From: Desulfobacula sp. | GTDB lineage: Bacteria; Desulfobacterota; Desulfobacteria; Desulfobacterales; Desulfobacteraceae | Reading direction: 5' to 3' | Assembly: GCA_023139225.1 (NCBI GenBank) | Contig: JAGLNZ010000126.1 | Coordinates: 1-6,213 of the forward strand | Length of the DNA stretch: 6,213 nt | Shown: piece by piece, positions 1 through 6,213 of the stretch | Position numbering within the stretch: the first letter of the stretch is position 1 | Layout of the letters: every line of letters starts with the position of its first letter | The notes under the pieces: model-generated | The model's input: the letters and a program-made list of their open reading frames with translations, nothing else | Told to the model about the DNA's origin: nothing | Databases searched by the model: none | Made by a program: the position numbers and the translations under genes

Positions 1-542
1 GCATAAAAAGATTTTATGGATGGCATATCTGCGTCTATATCACCGGAAGGGGTGAATACCGGGCCGATTCCAATAATTTTTCGTTTATAATCAATGAATC
101 CGCAGACGATTGGAACCTTAGCCTTGCAGGCTATATGATAGAATCCCGTCTTCCATGTTGTGACTTTTTCCCTGGTGCCGGAGGGTGCTATGGTGATAAT
201 CAGCTTTTTCGATTGTTCAAAAGCTTTGGCCATGGATTGCACAATATTGCTTTTTCCCGACCGGTCAATGGGGATGCCGCCAAGCCGTTTTAACAGCCAC
301 TTAAACGGCCATTTAAACATGGTATGTTTTCCCATCCAGTGAACAGAGATTTTGAATTTAAAAATAATTAATAAAAAAAATACAAAATCCCAGTTGGATG
401 AATGCGGTGCGGCAATCATGACAAATTTTTTGATATCCGGGATTTTCCCTTTAGTCTTCCATCCCGGGATAAAAAGGCAAAAAGTTGCAAACCAGTAGAA
501 AATCGGACGCAATATGCAATTATTTAATAAGGTCGGATTCAA
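1..542 (-). CDS. Lysophospholipid acyltransferase family protein (PlsC-like), C-terminus cut by window edge
   Basis: The frame encodes 180 residues and is still open at the left edge. It belongs to the glycerolipid acyltransferase family (PF01553), membrane-associated enzymes that move an acyl chain from acyl-CoA or acyl-ACP to a lysophospholipid or related acceptor. Seen directly: a hydrophobic N-terminus (about 10-27) ending in PGWK; the catalytic HX4D motif as PHSSNWD (His47, Asp52); a hydrophobic stretch at 53-63; GGIPIDR (88-94), the glycerophosphate-binding block; and APSGTRE (119-125) followed by TWKTGFYHIA, typical of the short bacterial subfamily. Odd: the usual EGTR is SGTR, with Ser121 replacing Glu. 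The start is TTG at 540-542, six nt after AGAAGG (549-554). The in-frame stop upstream is at 621-623 and no ATG lies between. It follows the DUF4129 gene by 94 nt with no visible terminator, so it may be the operon's last gene. The acyl acceptor cannot be told. Confidence 0.9.
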   Translation of the reverse strand, partial: MNPTLLNNCILRPIFYWFATFCLFIPGWKTKGKIPDIKKFVMIAAPHSSNWDFVFFLLIIFKFKISVHWMGKHTMFKWPFKWLLKRLGGIPIDRSGKSNIVQSMAKAFEQSKKLIITIAPSGTREKVTTWKTGFYHIACKAKVPIVCGFIDYKRKIIGIGPVFTPSGDIDADMPSIKSFY

Positions 543-636
543 TGCATTCCTTCTATCAAACCAAAGAATTAAAGTAAAAGCTTGAATATAAACAAATGTC
601 AGTCCAAGTAAATGGCTGGTTCAGGATTTTACAATA
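543..636. other. Short spacer between DUF4129 gene and acyltransferase
   Basis: This 94-bp gap separates two minus-strand genes. I see no GC-rich hairpin followed by a T run on the minus strand, so read-through from the upstream operon into the acyltransferase gene is plausible. The only recognisable element is the ribosome site AGAAGG at 549-554. No convincing promoter hexamer pair was found. Confidence 0.5.
549..554 (-). promoter_or_regulatory. Ribosome binding site deciding the TTG start of the acyltransferase
   Basis: Read on the minus strand, AGAAGG is followed by six bases and then TTG at 540-542. The frame upstream as far as the stop at 621-623 contains no ATG or GTG, and its only other candidate is a CTG at 600-602 without a clear ribosome site. 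Confidence 0.6.
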
Positions 637-1995
637 TTAATACAAAGAGCACCAGAATGATTTGATCCGCATAGACCAGAATGAAGGACTGTGAATTGTT
701 TTTAGCGCCTTTACCATCTGAGAGATCTTAGTTTGATCCAATCGCACTTCACCATAAATTTCAAGATGAAATGCATGGACAATGGTCCTGATTTCATTTT
801 CAAGGGGGACAAATTGCTGCTGAAGTCTTTTTGCATATTCTACAGGCGTTTCGTTCTGTAATTTGGGCATGCCGCTTTTCCGGCCCCAGGCGGTAAGTTT
901 TACAAATCCTTTTTCAGCATCCTCAATTTTTTCAGTAAAGGCCAAAAATGCAATTTTAAAGGAGTTGAACAAAAAGATTAACCAGCATATCAACCGGGAA
1001 AACAATACGCCCTTTTTTTTGTCAACAGGTTCCAATGGTTGTTTTGACATCAGGAATTTGAAAATCATATAGGCAATATAGCCGATTATAAGCACACAGA
1101 TTAAAAAAAAGATCGCCAGAAAGCCGGAAAAAAAAAGATGATCTGTCCAGCCGGTCTGACCGGGCATCAGTGTGAAATTCGGGTCCGGTATATTCTGATT
1201 TTGCGGGGAAATCCGATGATCTCCCGGATGGCTTCGTGGGGAAAAAATAAATTTCAGAATTGCAATAAGATAAGGGCTTAACGGACCTGCCGCCTGTTTT
1301 AAAATGACATATCCTGTTTCTGCAAAAGATGTCAAAAGGGGAAGCAGAATAAAAACTGTGCCGATACCGCAGAACAGCAGAACAATGAAAACAGTGATTA
1401 ATACGCCATATGCACGAAACCCTTTTAGATAATATTTTTTCCTGGTTCCCGTGTTACGGGAAAGGAACACAGCAGTAAGACCGAAAAAAAAGTAAATCCA
1501 CATGCTATAAAGGGTTAAGGATTCCTGCACCAGTATTCCCGCTTTAAACCGGATCAGCAGTTTTATCAATAAAAGTAAAAATAAAAAAGCAATACCCAGA
1601 TCAAAATAATTACAAATGGTTTTATACGACATTTGTCTGACGGATAATTTTGCGCCCTTATACCAAAAAAGACAAATCATGCCTGCAATCAGGATTGTTT
1701 TATACCATTCATAGGGTGTACTGGGACACATCCAACCGGTGTTTGCAAATAATGCAGCAGATATCATAAGGCCCGGCCCCAGAATATGCCCAAGCACCAG
1801 CCATATGCGGCGATATCTTTTTGTCCTGAAAAAATAAGATATGAATAATGCCATGAAAAAAGCTGCACAGGCCTTACCCAGTGGAAATGCAGCCTGTGTT
1901 GTGGAAACAGCCAGAAAATTGGCCCAGGCACACAGCCAGCACAGCTCCATGCCGCAGCAGGCTGATACAAGGCGTTTATGGGTGTTATGCGACAA
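637..1995 (-). CDS. Polytopic membrane protein with C-terminal DUF4129-like domain, no transglutaminase core
   Basis: The product is 452 residues. About eight or nine hydrophobic segments can be seen, roughly at 14-32, 40-56, 63-83, 100-112, 130-147, 162-180, 196-222, 288-314 and 329-350. Between the last two groups lies a polar loop (about 252-287). The tail (about 365-432) contains ETPVEYAKRL (382-391) and later IYGEVRL, the pattern of DUF4129, the C-terminal domain of TgpA-type proteins encoded with MoxR and DUF58. Those relatives carry a periplasmic transglutaminase domain with a Cys-His-Asp triad. No such domain is visible here, and the loop is too short to hold one. The start is TTG at 1993-1995, six nt after AAAGGA and 14 nt after the DUF58 stop, so the gene is surely co-transcribed. 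The role is inferred: inner-membrane partner or scaffold of the MoxR/DUF58 pair. The DUF4129 call rests on motif recognition only. Confidence 0.8.
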   Translation of the reverse strand: MSHNTHKRLVSACCGMELCWLCAWANFLAVSTTQAAFPLGKACAAFFMALFISYFFRTKRYRRIWLVLGHILGPGLMISAALFANTGWMCPSTPYEWYKTILIAGMICLFWYKGAKLSVRQMSYKTICNYFDLGIAFLFLLLLIKLLIRFKAGILVQESLTLYSMWIYFFFGLTAVFLSRNTGTRKKYYLKGFRAYGVLITVFIVLLFCGIGTVFILLPLLTSFAETGYVILKQAAGPLSPYLIAILKFIFSPRSHPGDHRISPQNQNIPDPNFTLMPGQTGWTDHLFFSGFLAIFFLICVLIIGYIAYMIFKFLMSKQPLEPVDKKKGVLFSRLICWLIFLFNSFKIAFLAFTEKIEDAEKGFVKLTAWGRKSGMPKLQNETPVEYAKRLQQQFVPLENEIRTIVHAFHLEIYGEVRLDQTKISQMVKALKTIHSPSFWSMRIKSFWCSLY

Positions 1996-2001
1996 TGGCC
2001 G

Positions 2002-2007
2002 TCCTTT
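2002..2007 (-). promoter_or_regulatory. Ribosome binding site deciding the TTG start of the DUF4129 gene
   Basis: AAAGGA on the minus strand lies six bases before TTG at 1993-1995. The first in-frame ATG is 15 codons later (Met16), inside what looks like the first membrane segment, so the TTG start is preferred. Confidence 0.6.
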
Positions 2008-2009
2008 TT

Positions 2010-3200
2010 TTATAGGCAGATTGAATCTATCTGTTGGATAGTGTTTGAAATCAAGGCGTTTTCGTCTTTGGTATCATCGGTAGTGCTGACAAAGTATTTT
2101 ACCGGTATCCTTTTACGGGAATAAAATTGTTTCATTCTTACAATGGATGAATCAAAGGCGTAGGAGCAGAAAATACAGTTTATTCCCCATAATACACTGA
2201 TATGCTGATGAAAAATATCTAAAAGTCCGCTGTCTGGTATCATATCCATTCTGGCTATGGTTTCAAGTATCCTTGAAAGGTTTTGACGATTTCTGCTTAA
2301 AGGGATAAAGCCGGGCTTTCCTCCCTTAATGACCGCATTAGTCATAAATCCCACAGCATTGCCCTTGCTTTCAAAGTAAACAGCCATGGAGGCTGCGGCT
2401 TCAAGCATATGTTCAAAATCATTTTTAGCCTGGTGGGTATGAAACAGGTCCACGTCAACCACGATCAGTATTTTTTCCTGGACCGATGGCTCGCACACTT
2501 TTTCCTGGAGTTTGTCATACCTGGCACTGGCTTTCCAGTGGATGAATTTGGCTGGTGTAAAATTTTGATATTCCCGTGTACCGATGATATACACCGGGTC
2601 CTGCACCGGACTTTGCGCACCCGGAATACCAAAAAAATAATGCTCGGGCATTGAAAATGGTCTGATGGAAATGATTTTCGGGTAAACAATGACGTCAACC
2701 GTATCCTGCCAGATTTTTTGTCTTGGGAAAAAATCGAAAAGATCAGCAACGATAATGTGGGGATGACCGATATTGAAACATCCCCTGTGCATCGCTTTGA
2801 GGCTCCAGGAGAATGTTGTTTTCTGGAACCATAAAAGAAAATTGTTTTCACAGGTTGGAGTGTCTGAAATAAAGTACGATTCATCAATCGGAACTCTAAC
2901 CTGAAGCCACACTGGCAGCAGTTTACTATTCATTACAGTGATCTTGAAAGTTATTTTTTCTTCTGGAAAAATTTTGTGTGTATCAATTTTTGCTTCAATG
3001 GTCATTTTTGAAAAAGCAAACCGGCTCCAGAGTTTTGTAAAGGCAATTATACCCAGAACCAATAGAATCAGCACCGTCATCTGGGTTTGATGGTTTAAAA
3101 GGGAAATAAAAAGAAAAATCAGAGCAAACAGGATAATCAGGGGTGCTGTGAAAATCGTTGTCATATGGGTTTGGATGGGGCGATCAGAAATCATGGACAT
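2010..3200 (-). CDS. DUF58 domain protein (vWA-like), membrane-anchored
   Basis: The product is 396 residues. Two hydrophobic segments near the N-terminus (about 16-36 and 41-56) anchor it in the inner membrane. A region rich in beta-strand-like sequence (about 65-180) follows. The DUF58 signature is at 207-250: GTREYQNFTPAKFIHWKASA, then a Leu-rich step and KILIVVDVD, matching the family pattern G-x-REY ... IHW ... D. The second half of DUF58 resembles a von Willebrand A fold, and VVDVD (247-251) would be the strand carrying the metal-site Asp, although a full MIDAS motif (DxSxS) is not present. DUF58 proteins are encoded next to MoxR ATPases across bacteria and are thought to act as their partners. 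The ATG (3198-3200) lies 2 nt after the MoxR stop, with only a weak GGA upstream, which suggests translational coupling. Length is normal for the family. Confidence 0.92.
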   Translation of the reverse strand: MSMISDRPIQTHMTTIFTAPLIILFALIFLFISLLNHQTQMTVLILLVLGIIAFTKLWSRFAFSKMTIEAKIDTHKIFPEEKITFKITVMNSKLLPVWLQVRVPIDESYFISDTPTCENNFLLWFQKTTFSWSLKAMHRGCFNIGHPHIIVADLFDFFPRQKIWQDTVDVIVYPKIISIRPFSMPEHYFFGIPGAQSPVQDPVYIIGTREYQNFTPAKFIHWKASARYDKLQEKVCEPSVQEKILIVVDVDLFHTHQAKNDFEHMLEAAASMAVYFESKGNAVGFMTNAVIKGGKPGFIPLSRNRQNLSRILETIARMDMIPDSGLLDIFHQHISVLWGINCIFCSYAFDSSIVRMKQFYSRKRIPVKYFVSTTDDTKDENALISNTIQQIDSICL

Positions 3201-3202
3201 GC

Positions 3203-4144
3203 TTATCCAATGGCCCCAACAGGAATCGGTGCCTGATTAAGAATGTCCGTTAAAATTTGGTCTGGTTTTTCACCGCGCAACCGTTCATTTTCATTTAAAA
3301 TCAACCGGTGGGCCAGTACCGATTGAACTAAAGCCTTTACATCATCCGGCAGGGTAAAGTCACGTCCATCCAGTGCGGCCAGTGCCTGTGCCGACCGCAT
3401 GAGTGCCATGGATCCCCTGGGGCTTGCGCCGAATTTGATCATCTTATGGCTCCGCGTGGCCTGGACAATGTTGGTGATGTATTTTCTGACAGGCTTGGAC
3501 ACAATAATTTTTTTTCTTTCTTGTTGAAGTGTGAAAATTTGTTCCGGTGTTGCCACAGATTTGAGGGATGAAAACGGATCAAAAAGCTGAAACCGTTTAA
3601 GGATTTCCATTTCCTCTTTTTCATCAGGATAACCAATGTCTATTTTTAACAGGAACCGGTCGAGCTGGGCCTCCGGCAATGGAAATGTGCCTTCAAGTTC
3701 CACGGGATTCTGTGTGGCAATGACAAAAAAAGGAACGGGTAAAAGAAATGTTTCTCCATCAACAGTTACCTGCCGTTCTTCCATGCTTTCCAGCAGGCTG
3801 GATTGGGTTCGAGGAACGGTTCGGTTTATTTCATCGGCCAAAAGGATATTGGCCATAACAGGCCCCTGCTGAAATTTAAACCGGCCTTCATTCTGAAGAT
3901 ATATATTAAACCCGGTAATATCTGATGGCAGCAGGTCCGGGGTAAACTGGATTCTTTTATAAGATCCCCCGATAGATGCGGCAAGTGATCTTGCCAGCAG
4001 GGTTTTCCCCACACCAGGCACGTCTTCCAGAAGGGCATGCCCGTCTGCCAGAAGTGCAACAAGCATTAATTTTACAGCTTCCCGCTTTCCCACGATCACC
4101 CGGGATATATTATCCATGATCTTGAAGCAGATACTAAAATCCAA
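3203..4144 (-). CDS. moxR: MoxR-family AAA+ ATPase
   Basis: The product is 313 residues, the usual MoxR length, and every AAA+ element is intact. Walker A is DVPGVGKT (41-48, Lys47 and Thr48). The MoxR hallmark FTPDLLPSDITG is at 67-78. Walker B is ILLADEINR (100-108, Asp104-Glu105). Sensor 1 is ATQNPVE (143-149, Asn146). The arginine-finger region is PEAQLDRF (157-164, Arg163), and sensor 2 is GASPRG (239-244, Arg243). MoxR proteins are ATP-driven chaperone-like factors that help mature or insert cofactors into partner complexes, working with vWA-domain proteins; the adjoining DUF58 gene fits this. The substrate here is unknown. The start is TTG at 4142-4144, six nt after AAGGAGGG (4151-4158). 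An ATG at codon 10 has no ribosome site, so TTG is better. It is the first gene of the minus-strand operon, divergent from the lyase. Confidence 0.96.
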   Translation of the reverse strand: MDFSICFKIMDNISRVIVGKREAVKLMLVALLADGHALLEDVPGVGKTLLARSLAASIGGSYKRIQFTPDLLPSDITGFNIYLQNEGRFKFQQGPVMANILLADEINRTVPRTQSSLLESMEERQVTVDGETFLLPVPFFVIATQNPVELEGTFPLPEAQLDRFLLKIDIGYPDEKEEMEILKRFQLFDPFSSLKSVATPEQIFTLQQERKKIIVSKPVRKYITNIVQATRSHKMIKFGASPRGSMALMRSAQALAALDGRDFTLPDDVKALVQSVLAHRLILNENERLRGEKPDQILTDILNQAPIPVGAIG

Positions 4145-4150
4145 ATCAGT

Positions 4151-4158
4151 CCCTCCTT
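4151..4158 (-). promoter_or_regulatory. Strong ribosome binding site for moxR, supporting a TTG start
   Basis: AAGGAGGG on the minus strand is a near-perfect match to the anti-Shine-Dalgarno complement. It sits six bases before TTG (4142-4144), whereas the internal ATG nine codons later has no purine-rich site upstream. Confidence 0.75.
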
Positions 4159-4185
4159 TTCACCAGTGAAGTCCTTTTGAGAAAA

Positions 4186-4217
4186 ATTATAGTAATGATT
4201 ATTCTTTTTTATTTCAA
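4186..4217 (-). promoter_or_regulatory. Candidate sigma-70 promoter for the moxR operon
   Basis: On the minus strand, a perfect TATAAT -10 (4186-4191) has TTGAAA upstream (4212-4217), but the spacer of 20 nt is longer than the ideal 17. The implied leader to the TTG start is about 35 nt. The -10 box is the stronger part of the call. Confidence 0.35.
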
Positions 4218-4481
4218 GCCCAAAACATTGATATGGAATAATCTGAATATTTTTTACAATGTTCATTTGTTGATTATTTCATATAAGGAAATAGAATTTA
4301 GACAAGCGAAATATTAGCTGTCTGTTTGCCCTGAGAATATTAAAATAGCTGACGGGTTTAAAAAAAAATTAAAATAAGGCAAATTGGGATAAAAAGTTTA
4401 CAAAATAAGCTAAAATTAGGAGATATGCTTTCGATAGTTATTAAAAAATTGAAATTTTCCTTATAAAATTAAAAAAAATAC

Positions 4482-4509
4482 TTGACAAGGATTTATGGAT
4501 TCGATTAAT
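4482..4509 (+). promoter_or_regulatory. Candidate sigma-70 promoter for the lyase gene
   Basis: A consensus -35 box TTGACA (4482-4487) is followed after 16 nt by ATTAAT (4504-4509, 4 of 6 matches to the -10 consensus). The -35 is perfect and the -10 mediocre, which would fit a promoter needing an activator. Transcription would begin near 4516, giving a leader of roughly 85 nt that contains the inverted repeat at 4514-4555. Confidence 0.45.
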
Positions 4510-4513
4510 CTTA

Positions 4514-4555
4514 AAAAAATAGAACATGCGATATTTTATTTAGTTTCTATTTTTT
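4514..4555 (+). repeat. 11-bp perfect inverted repeat in the lyase leader
   Basis: AAAAAATAGAA (4514-4524) is the exact reverse complement of TTCTATTTTTT (4545-4555), with a 20-nt loop between. It lies just after the candidate -10 and 45 nt before the start codon. It may be a regulator binding site or an RNA hairpin. The right arm ends in a T run, so an attenuator-like role is conceivable, but the stem is almost entirely A-U and would be weak. Confidence 0.5.
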
Positions 4556-4590
4556 CAAAGTATTACAAATTATTAAATAGCTATATATAA

Positions 4591-4596
4591 GGAGGG
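4591..4596 (+). promoter_or_regulatory. Ribosome binding site of the lyase gene
   Basis: GGAGGG, preceded by TAA, sits four bases before ATG 4601. The strong site makes this start certain in practice and suggests efficient translation. Confidence 0.8.
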
Positions 4597-4600
4597 AACC

Positions 4601-6213
4601 ATGCCAATCAAAGAAAATACTCTTATTATTGACGGTTATACATTAACAATTGAAGAATTGATAAAAGCCGGGAATGATCTTTCCATAAAAGTTGAAGTTG
4701 ATGATAAAAACTGGCCAAAGATTCGTGAGTGCAGGCAACTTGTGGAAAAATGGGCCAATGAAGAGCGGTGTATCTATGGTGTGAATACAAGCTGTGGCGG
4801 TCTTGTTGATTATCTTCTGCCCAAGGAAAGGGATAATGATTTCCAGAAAAACCTTGTAAGAAGCATCACCACCCAGGTTGGCAGGCCATTTGAAGATACA
4901 CTTGTCAGAACCTTTATGATTGCCAGGGCCAATTCTCTTTGCCGCGGTTTTTCCGGTATTAAAGAAGAAAACCTCAGAATTTACCTTGATATGATAAATA
5001 AAAAAGTATTTCCCCTTGTCCCAAGAAAAGGCTCCCTCGGTACCAGCGGTGACTTAGGACCTCTTGGATGTATTGCAAGCGTTGCCTTTGGTGAATGGAA
5101 AGCAAGGTTTGAAGGGAAAGTCCTGCCGGGCAAAGAAGCAATGGAAAAAGCAGGAATAAAACTGATGCACCTGAATGCAAAAGAAGGTCTGTCTCTGATA
5201 AATGGAACTTCCGGTATGGTGGGGCTTGCATGTACTGTTATTTGCGAAGCCACCAATACATTGAAAAATTCAGATATAATAGCCGCCTTTGCCATTGAAA
5301 CTTTAATGGGTAGATTTAATCCTTTTGATCCAATAGTTCACGAACAAAAATACCATCCCGGCCAGTATGCAACTGCAATGAACTTGACCAAACTTCTTAA
5401 AGGAAGCAACTTGGCAATTGATGAGCTGGAACTCTCTATAAAATTACAGTCAACACTAAAGCAGCACAAAGGTGTTTCCGTGGCAGATATCCCGGTTGAA
5501 GATGCATACTCTATCCGCTGCACGCCACAGTTTGTAGGGCCGACAAAAGATTCCCTGCAAAACGCCCATGACGTTCTTTTAAGGGAACTTAATTCAAGTA
5601 ATGACAATCCACTGATTTTTACGGAGTTGGATACATTTTTCCATAATGGTCATTTCCATGGTCAACCCATCTCCTTTGCAATGGACTGTCTTGGAATCGC
5701 CATGGTCAATATTGGTGTTGTAAGTGACAGAAGAGTTGACAGGTTCATGGATGAAGCCCACAGCACAGGACTTCCCCCCTTCTTGTGTAAAGAAGACACA
5801 GGCGTCAGGATGGGGCTTATGGGCGGACAGTTCATGACAACATCACTTGTTGCGGAAAACAGAACTCTTGCAGTTCCCGCCTCCATCCAGTCTATTACAT
5901 CCACTGCTGATTTTCAGGATATTGTCAGTTTTGGTTTGATTGCAGGAAGAAAAACAAGAAAAATTGTTGAGAATACCAATCATATTCTTTCTTTTGAATT
6001 GCTTTGCGCAGCCCAGGCAGCAGATCAAAGGGGAATTGACAGGCTCAGTCCTGCAGGTAAGATCATGCACAAGGCTGTTCGTGAAACCCTTGATTACATG
6101 GACAAAGACAAGGTCTATATTGATGATCTTGAAGATCTTAAGGCAAGAATTGAATCAGGCGAATTTGTTGAAAAAATAGAAAATGAACTTGGCGAACTTC
6201 TGATTGTTCATAA
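4601..6213 (+). CDS. MIO-type aromatic amino acid ammonia-lyase/2,3-aminomutase (AdmH-like), open at right edge
   Basis: The frame gives 537 codons and is still open at the window end, so only a few C-terminal residues are probably missing (relatives are about 520-560). These cytoplasmic tetramers use a self-made MIO electrophile to remove ammonia from, or move it within, an aromatic L-amino acid. Seen directly: catalytic Tyr59 in IYGVNTS; the MIO triad Thr148-Ser149-Gly150 in GSLGTSGDLGPLG; Asn201 in INGTSGM; Tyr303 and Arg306 in AYSIRCTPQ; NSSNDNP (331-337); FHNGHFHGQ (347-355); GLMGGQFMT (405-413); and Gln439 in DFQDIVSF. From memory, YGVNTSxGG, GTSGDLGPL, EDAYSIRCTPQ, NGLPPFLC-like and DFQDIVSF blocks also occur in AdmH, the phenylalanine aminomutase of andrimid synthesis. 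HutH instead has GASGDLAPL and a Ser-His selectivity pair. Here the pair is Ser88-Ile89, arguing against histidine and against a classic His-Leu tyrosine lyase. Lyase versus mutase cannot be settled. Confidence 0.93.
   Translation, partial: MPIKENTLIIDGYTLTIEELIKAGNDLSIKVEVDDKNWPKIRECRQLVEKWANEERCIYGVNTSCGGLVDYLLPKERDNDFQKNLVRSITTQVGRPFEDTLVRTFMIARANSLCRGFSGIKEENLRIYLDMINKKVFPLVPRKGSLGTSGDLGPLGCIASVAFGEWKARFEGKVLPGKEAMEKAGIKLMHLNAKEGLSLINGTSGMVGLACTVICEATNTLKNSDIIAAFAIETLMGRFNPFDPIVHEQKYHPGQYATAMNLTKLLKGSNLAIDELELSIKLQSTLKQHKGVSVADIPVEDAYSIRCTPQFVGPTKDSLQNAHDVLLRELNSSNDNPLIFTELDTFFHNGHFHGQPISFAMDCLGIAMVNIGVVSDRRVDRFMDEAHSTGLPPFLCKEDTGVRMGLMGGQFMTTSLVAENRTLAVPASIQSITSTADFQDIVSFGLIAGRKTRKIVENTNHILSFELLCAAQAADQRGIDRLSPAGKIMHKAVRETLDYMDKDKVYIDDLEDLKARIESGEFVEKIENELGELLIVH

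Larger units (their letters stand above)
4145..4600. other. Divergent AT-rich intergenic region between moxR and the aromatic amino acid lyase gene
   Basis: This 456-bp non-coding stretch has many A and T runs and holds the promoters of both units. On the minus strand there is a perfect TATAAT at 4186-4191. On the plus strand, TTGACA at 4482-4487 is followed by an ATTAAT-like -10 and an inverted repeat at 4514-4555. The hexamer TAGCTG occurs twice, at 4315-4320 and 4346-4351, 31 bp apart, each in a similar context (AATATTA nearby). This could be a spaced regulator site, but such a short repeat may be chance. No tRNA, recognised riboswitch or sizeable ORF was seen. Confidence 0.6.

Noticed and set aside
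160..342. Plus-strand ORF of 60 codons
   Set aside because: It is antisense to the well-supported acyltransferase gene, has no ribosome site of note, and its product resembles nothing known to me.
2465..2887. 140-codon minus-strand ORF inside the DUF58 gene
   Set aside because: It is an out-of-frame shadow of the DUF58 reading frame, with a basic, low-quality translation and no family motif.
4190..4208. Fur-box-like sequence overlapping the moxR -10
   Set aside because: Hand alignment to the 19-bp Fur consensus gives about 12 matches, which is expected by chance in DNA this AT-rich. No iron-related gene is present.
4425..4466. Tiny ORF (13 codons, MLSIVIKK...) after an AGGAG in the divergent gap
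   Set aside because: The ribosome-like AGGAG is only two bases from the ATG, the peptide has no recognisable feature, and it lies upstream of the candidate lyase promoter.
4514..4560. Intrinsic terminator in the lyase leader
   Set aside because: The stem is almost all A-U with a 20-nt loop, so it would be too weak for a standard terminator. It is kept as an inverted repeat of unknown role.
4601..6213. Naming the lyase hutH (histidine ammonia-lyase)
   Set aside because: The selectivity residue is Ile rather than His, the MIO loop is GTSGDLGPLG rather than GASGDLAPL, and no hut gene is nearby.

Overview
The window looks like chromosomal DNA from an AT-rich Gram-negative bacterium. The long A/T tracts, strong AGGAGGG-type ribosome sites, TTG start codons and gene style fit a Desulfobacterota (deltaproteobacterial, Desulfobacteraceae-like) genome. 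That placement is inference: no rRNA or taxonomic marker is present.

Layout: two divergent transcription units flank a 456-bp, very AT-rich intergenic region (4145-4600). On the minus strand, reading leftward from 4144, are a MoxR-family AAA+ ATPase, a DUF58 (von Willebrand A-like) protein 2 nt after it, and a polytopic membrane protein with a DUF4129-like cytoplasmic tail 14 nt further on. After a 94-nt gap comes a lysophospholipid acyltransferase-family gene that runs off the left edge. The first three form the classic MoxR / DUF58 / DUF4129 chaperone-like module, but the transglutaminase core usual in the third protein is absent. Three of the four minus-strand genes start with TTG, each behind a purine-rich ribosome site at 6-nt spacing.

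On the plus strand, 4601 to the right edge encodes almost all of an MIO-dependent aromatic amino acid ammonia-lyase/aminomutase (HAL/PAL/TAL superfamily). It has the Thr-Ser-Gly cofactor triad, and its motif pattern recalls AdmH, the phenylalanine 2,3-aminomutase of andrimid biosynthesis, more than HutH. It has a plausible sigma-70 promoter and an AT-rich leader with an 11-bp perfect inverted repeat.

How the genes work together: the MoxR ATPase probably acts with the DUF58 protein and membrane partner in a maturation or envelope-stress role. The lyase is divergently transcribed and probably functionally separate, making a cinnamate/coumarate or a beta-amino acid. The most interesting parts are the AdmH-like enzyme with an unusual selectivity pair, its leader inverted repeat, and the transglutaminase-less third gene. 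No RNA genes, CRISPR arrays, insertion sequences or phage genes were seen.
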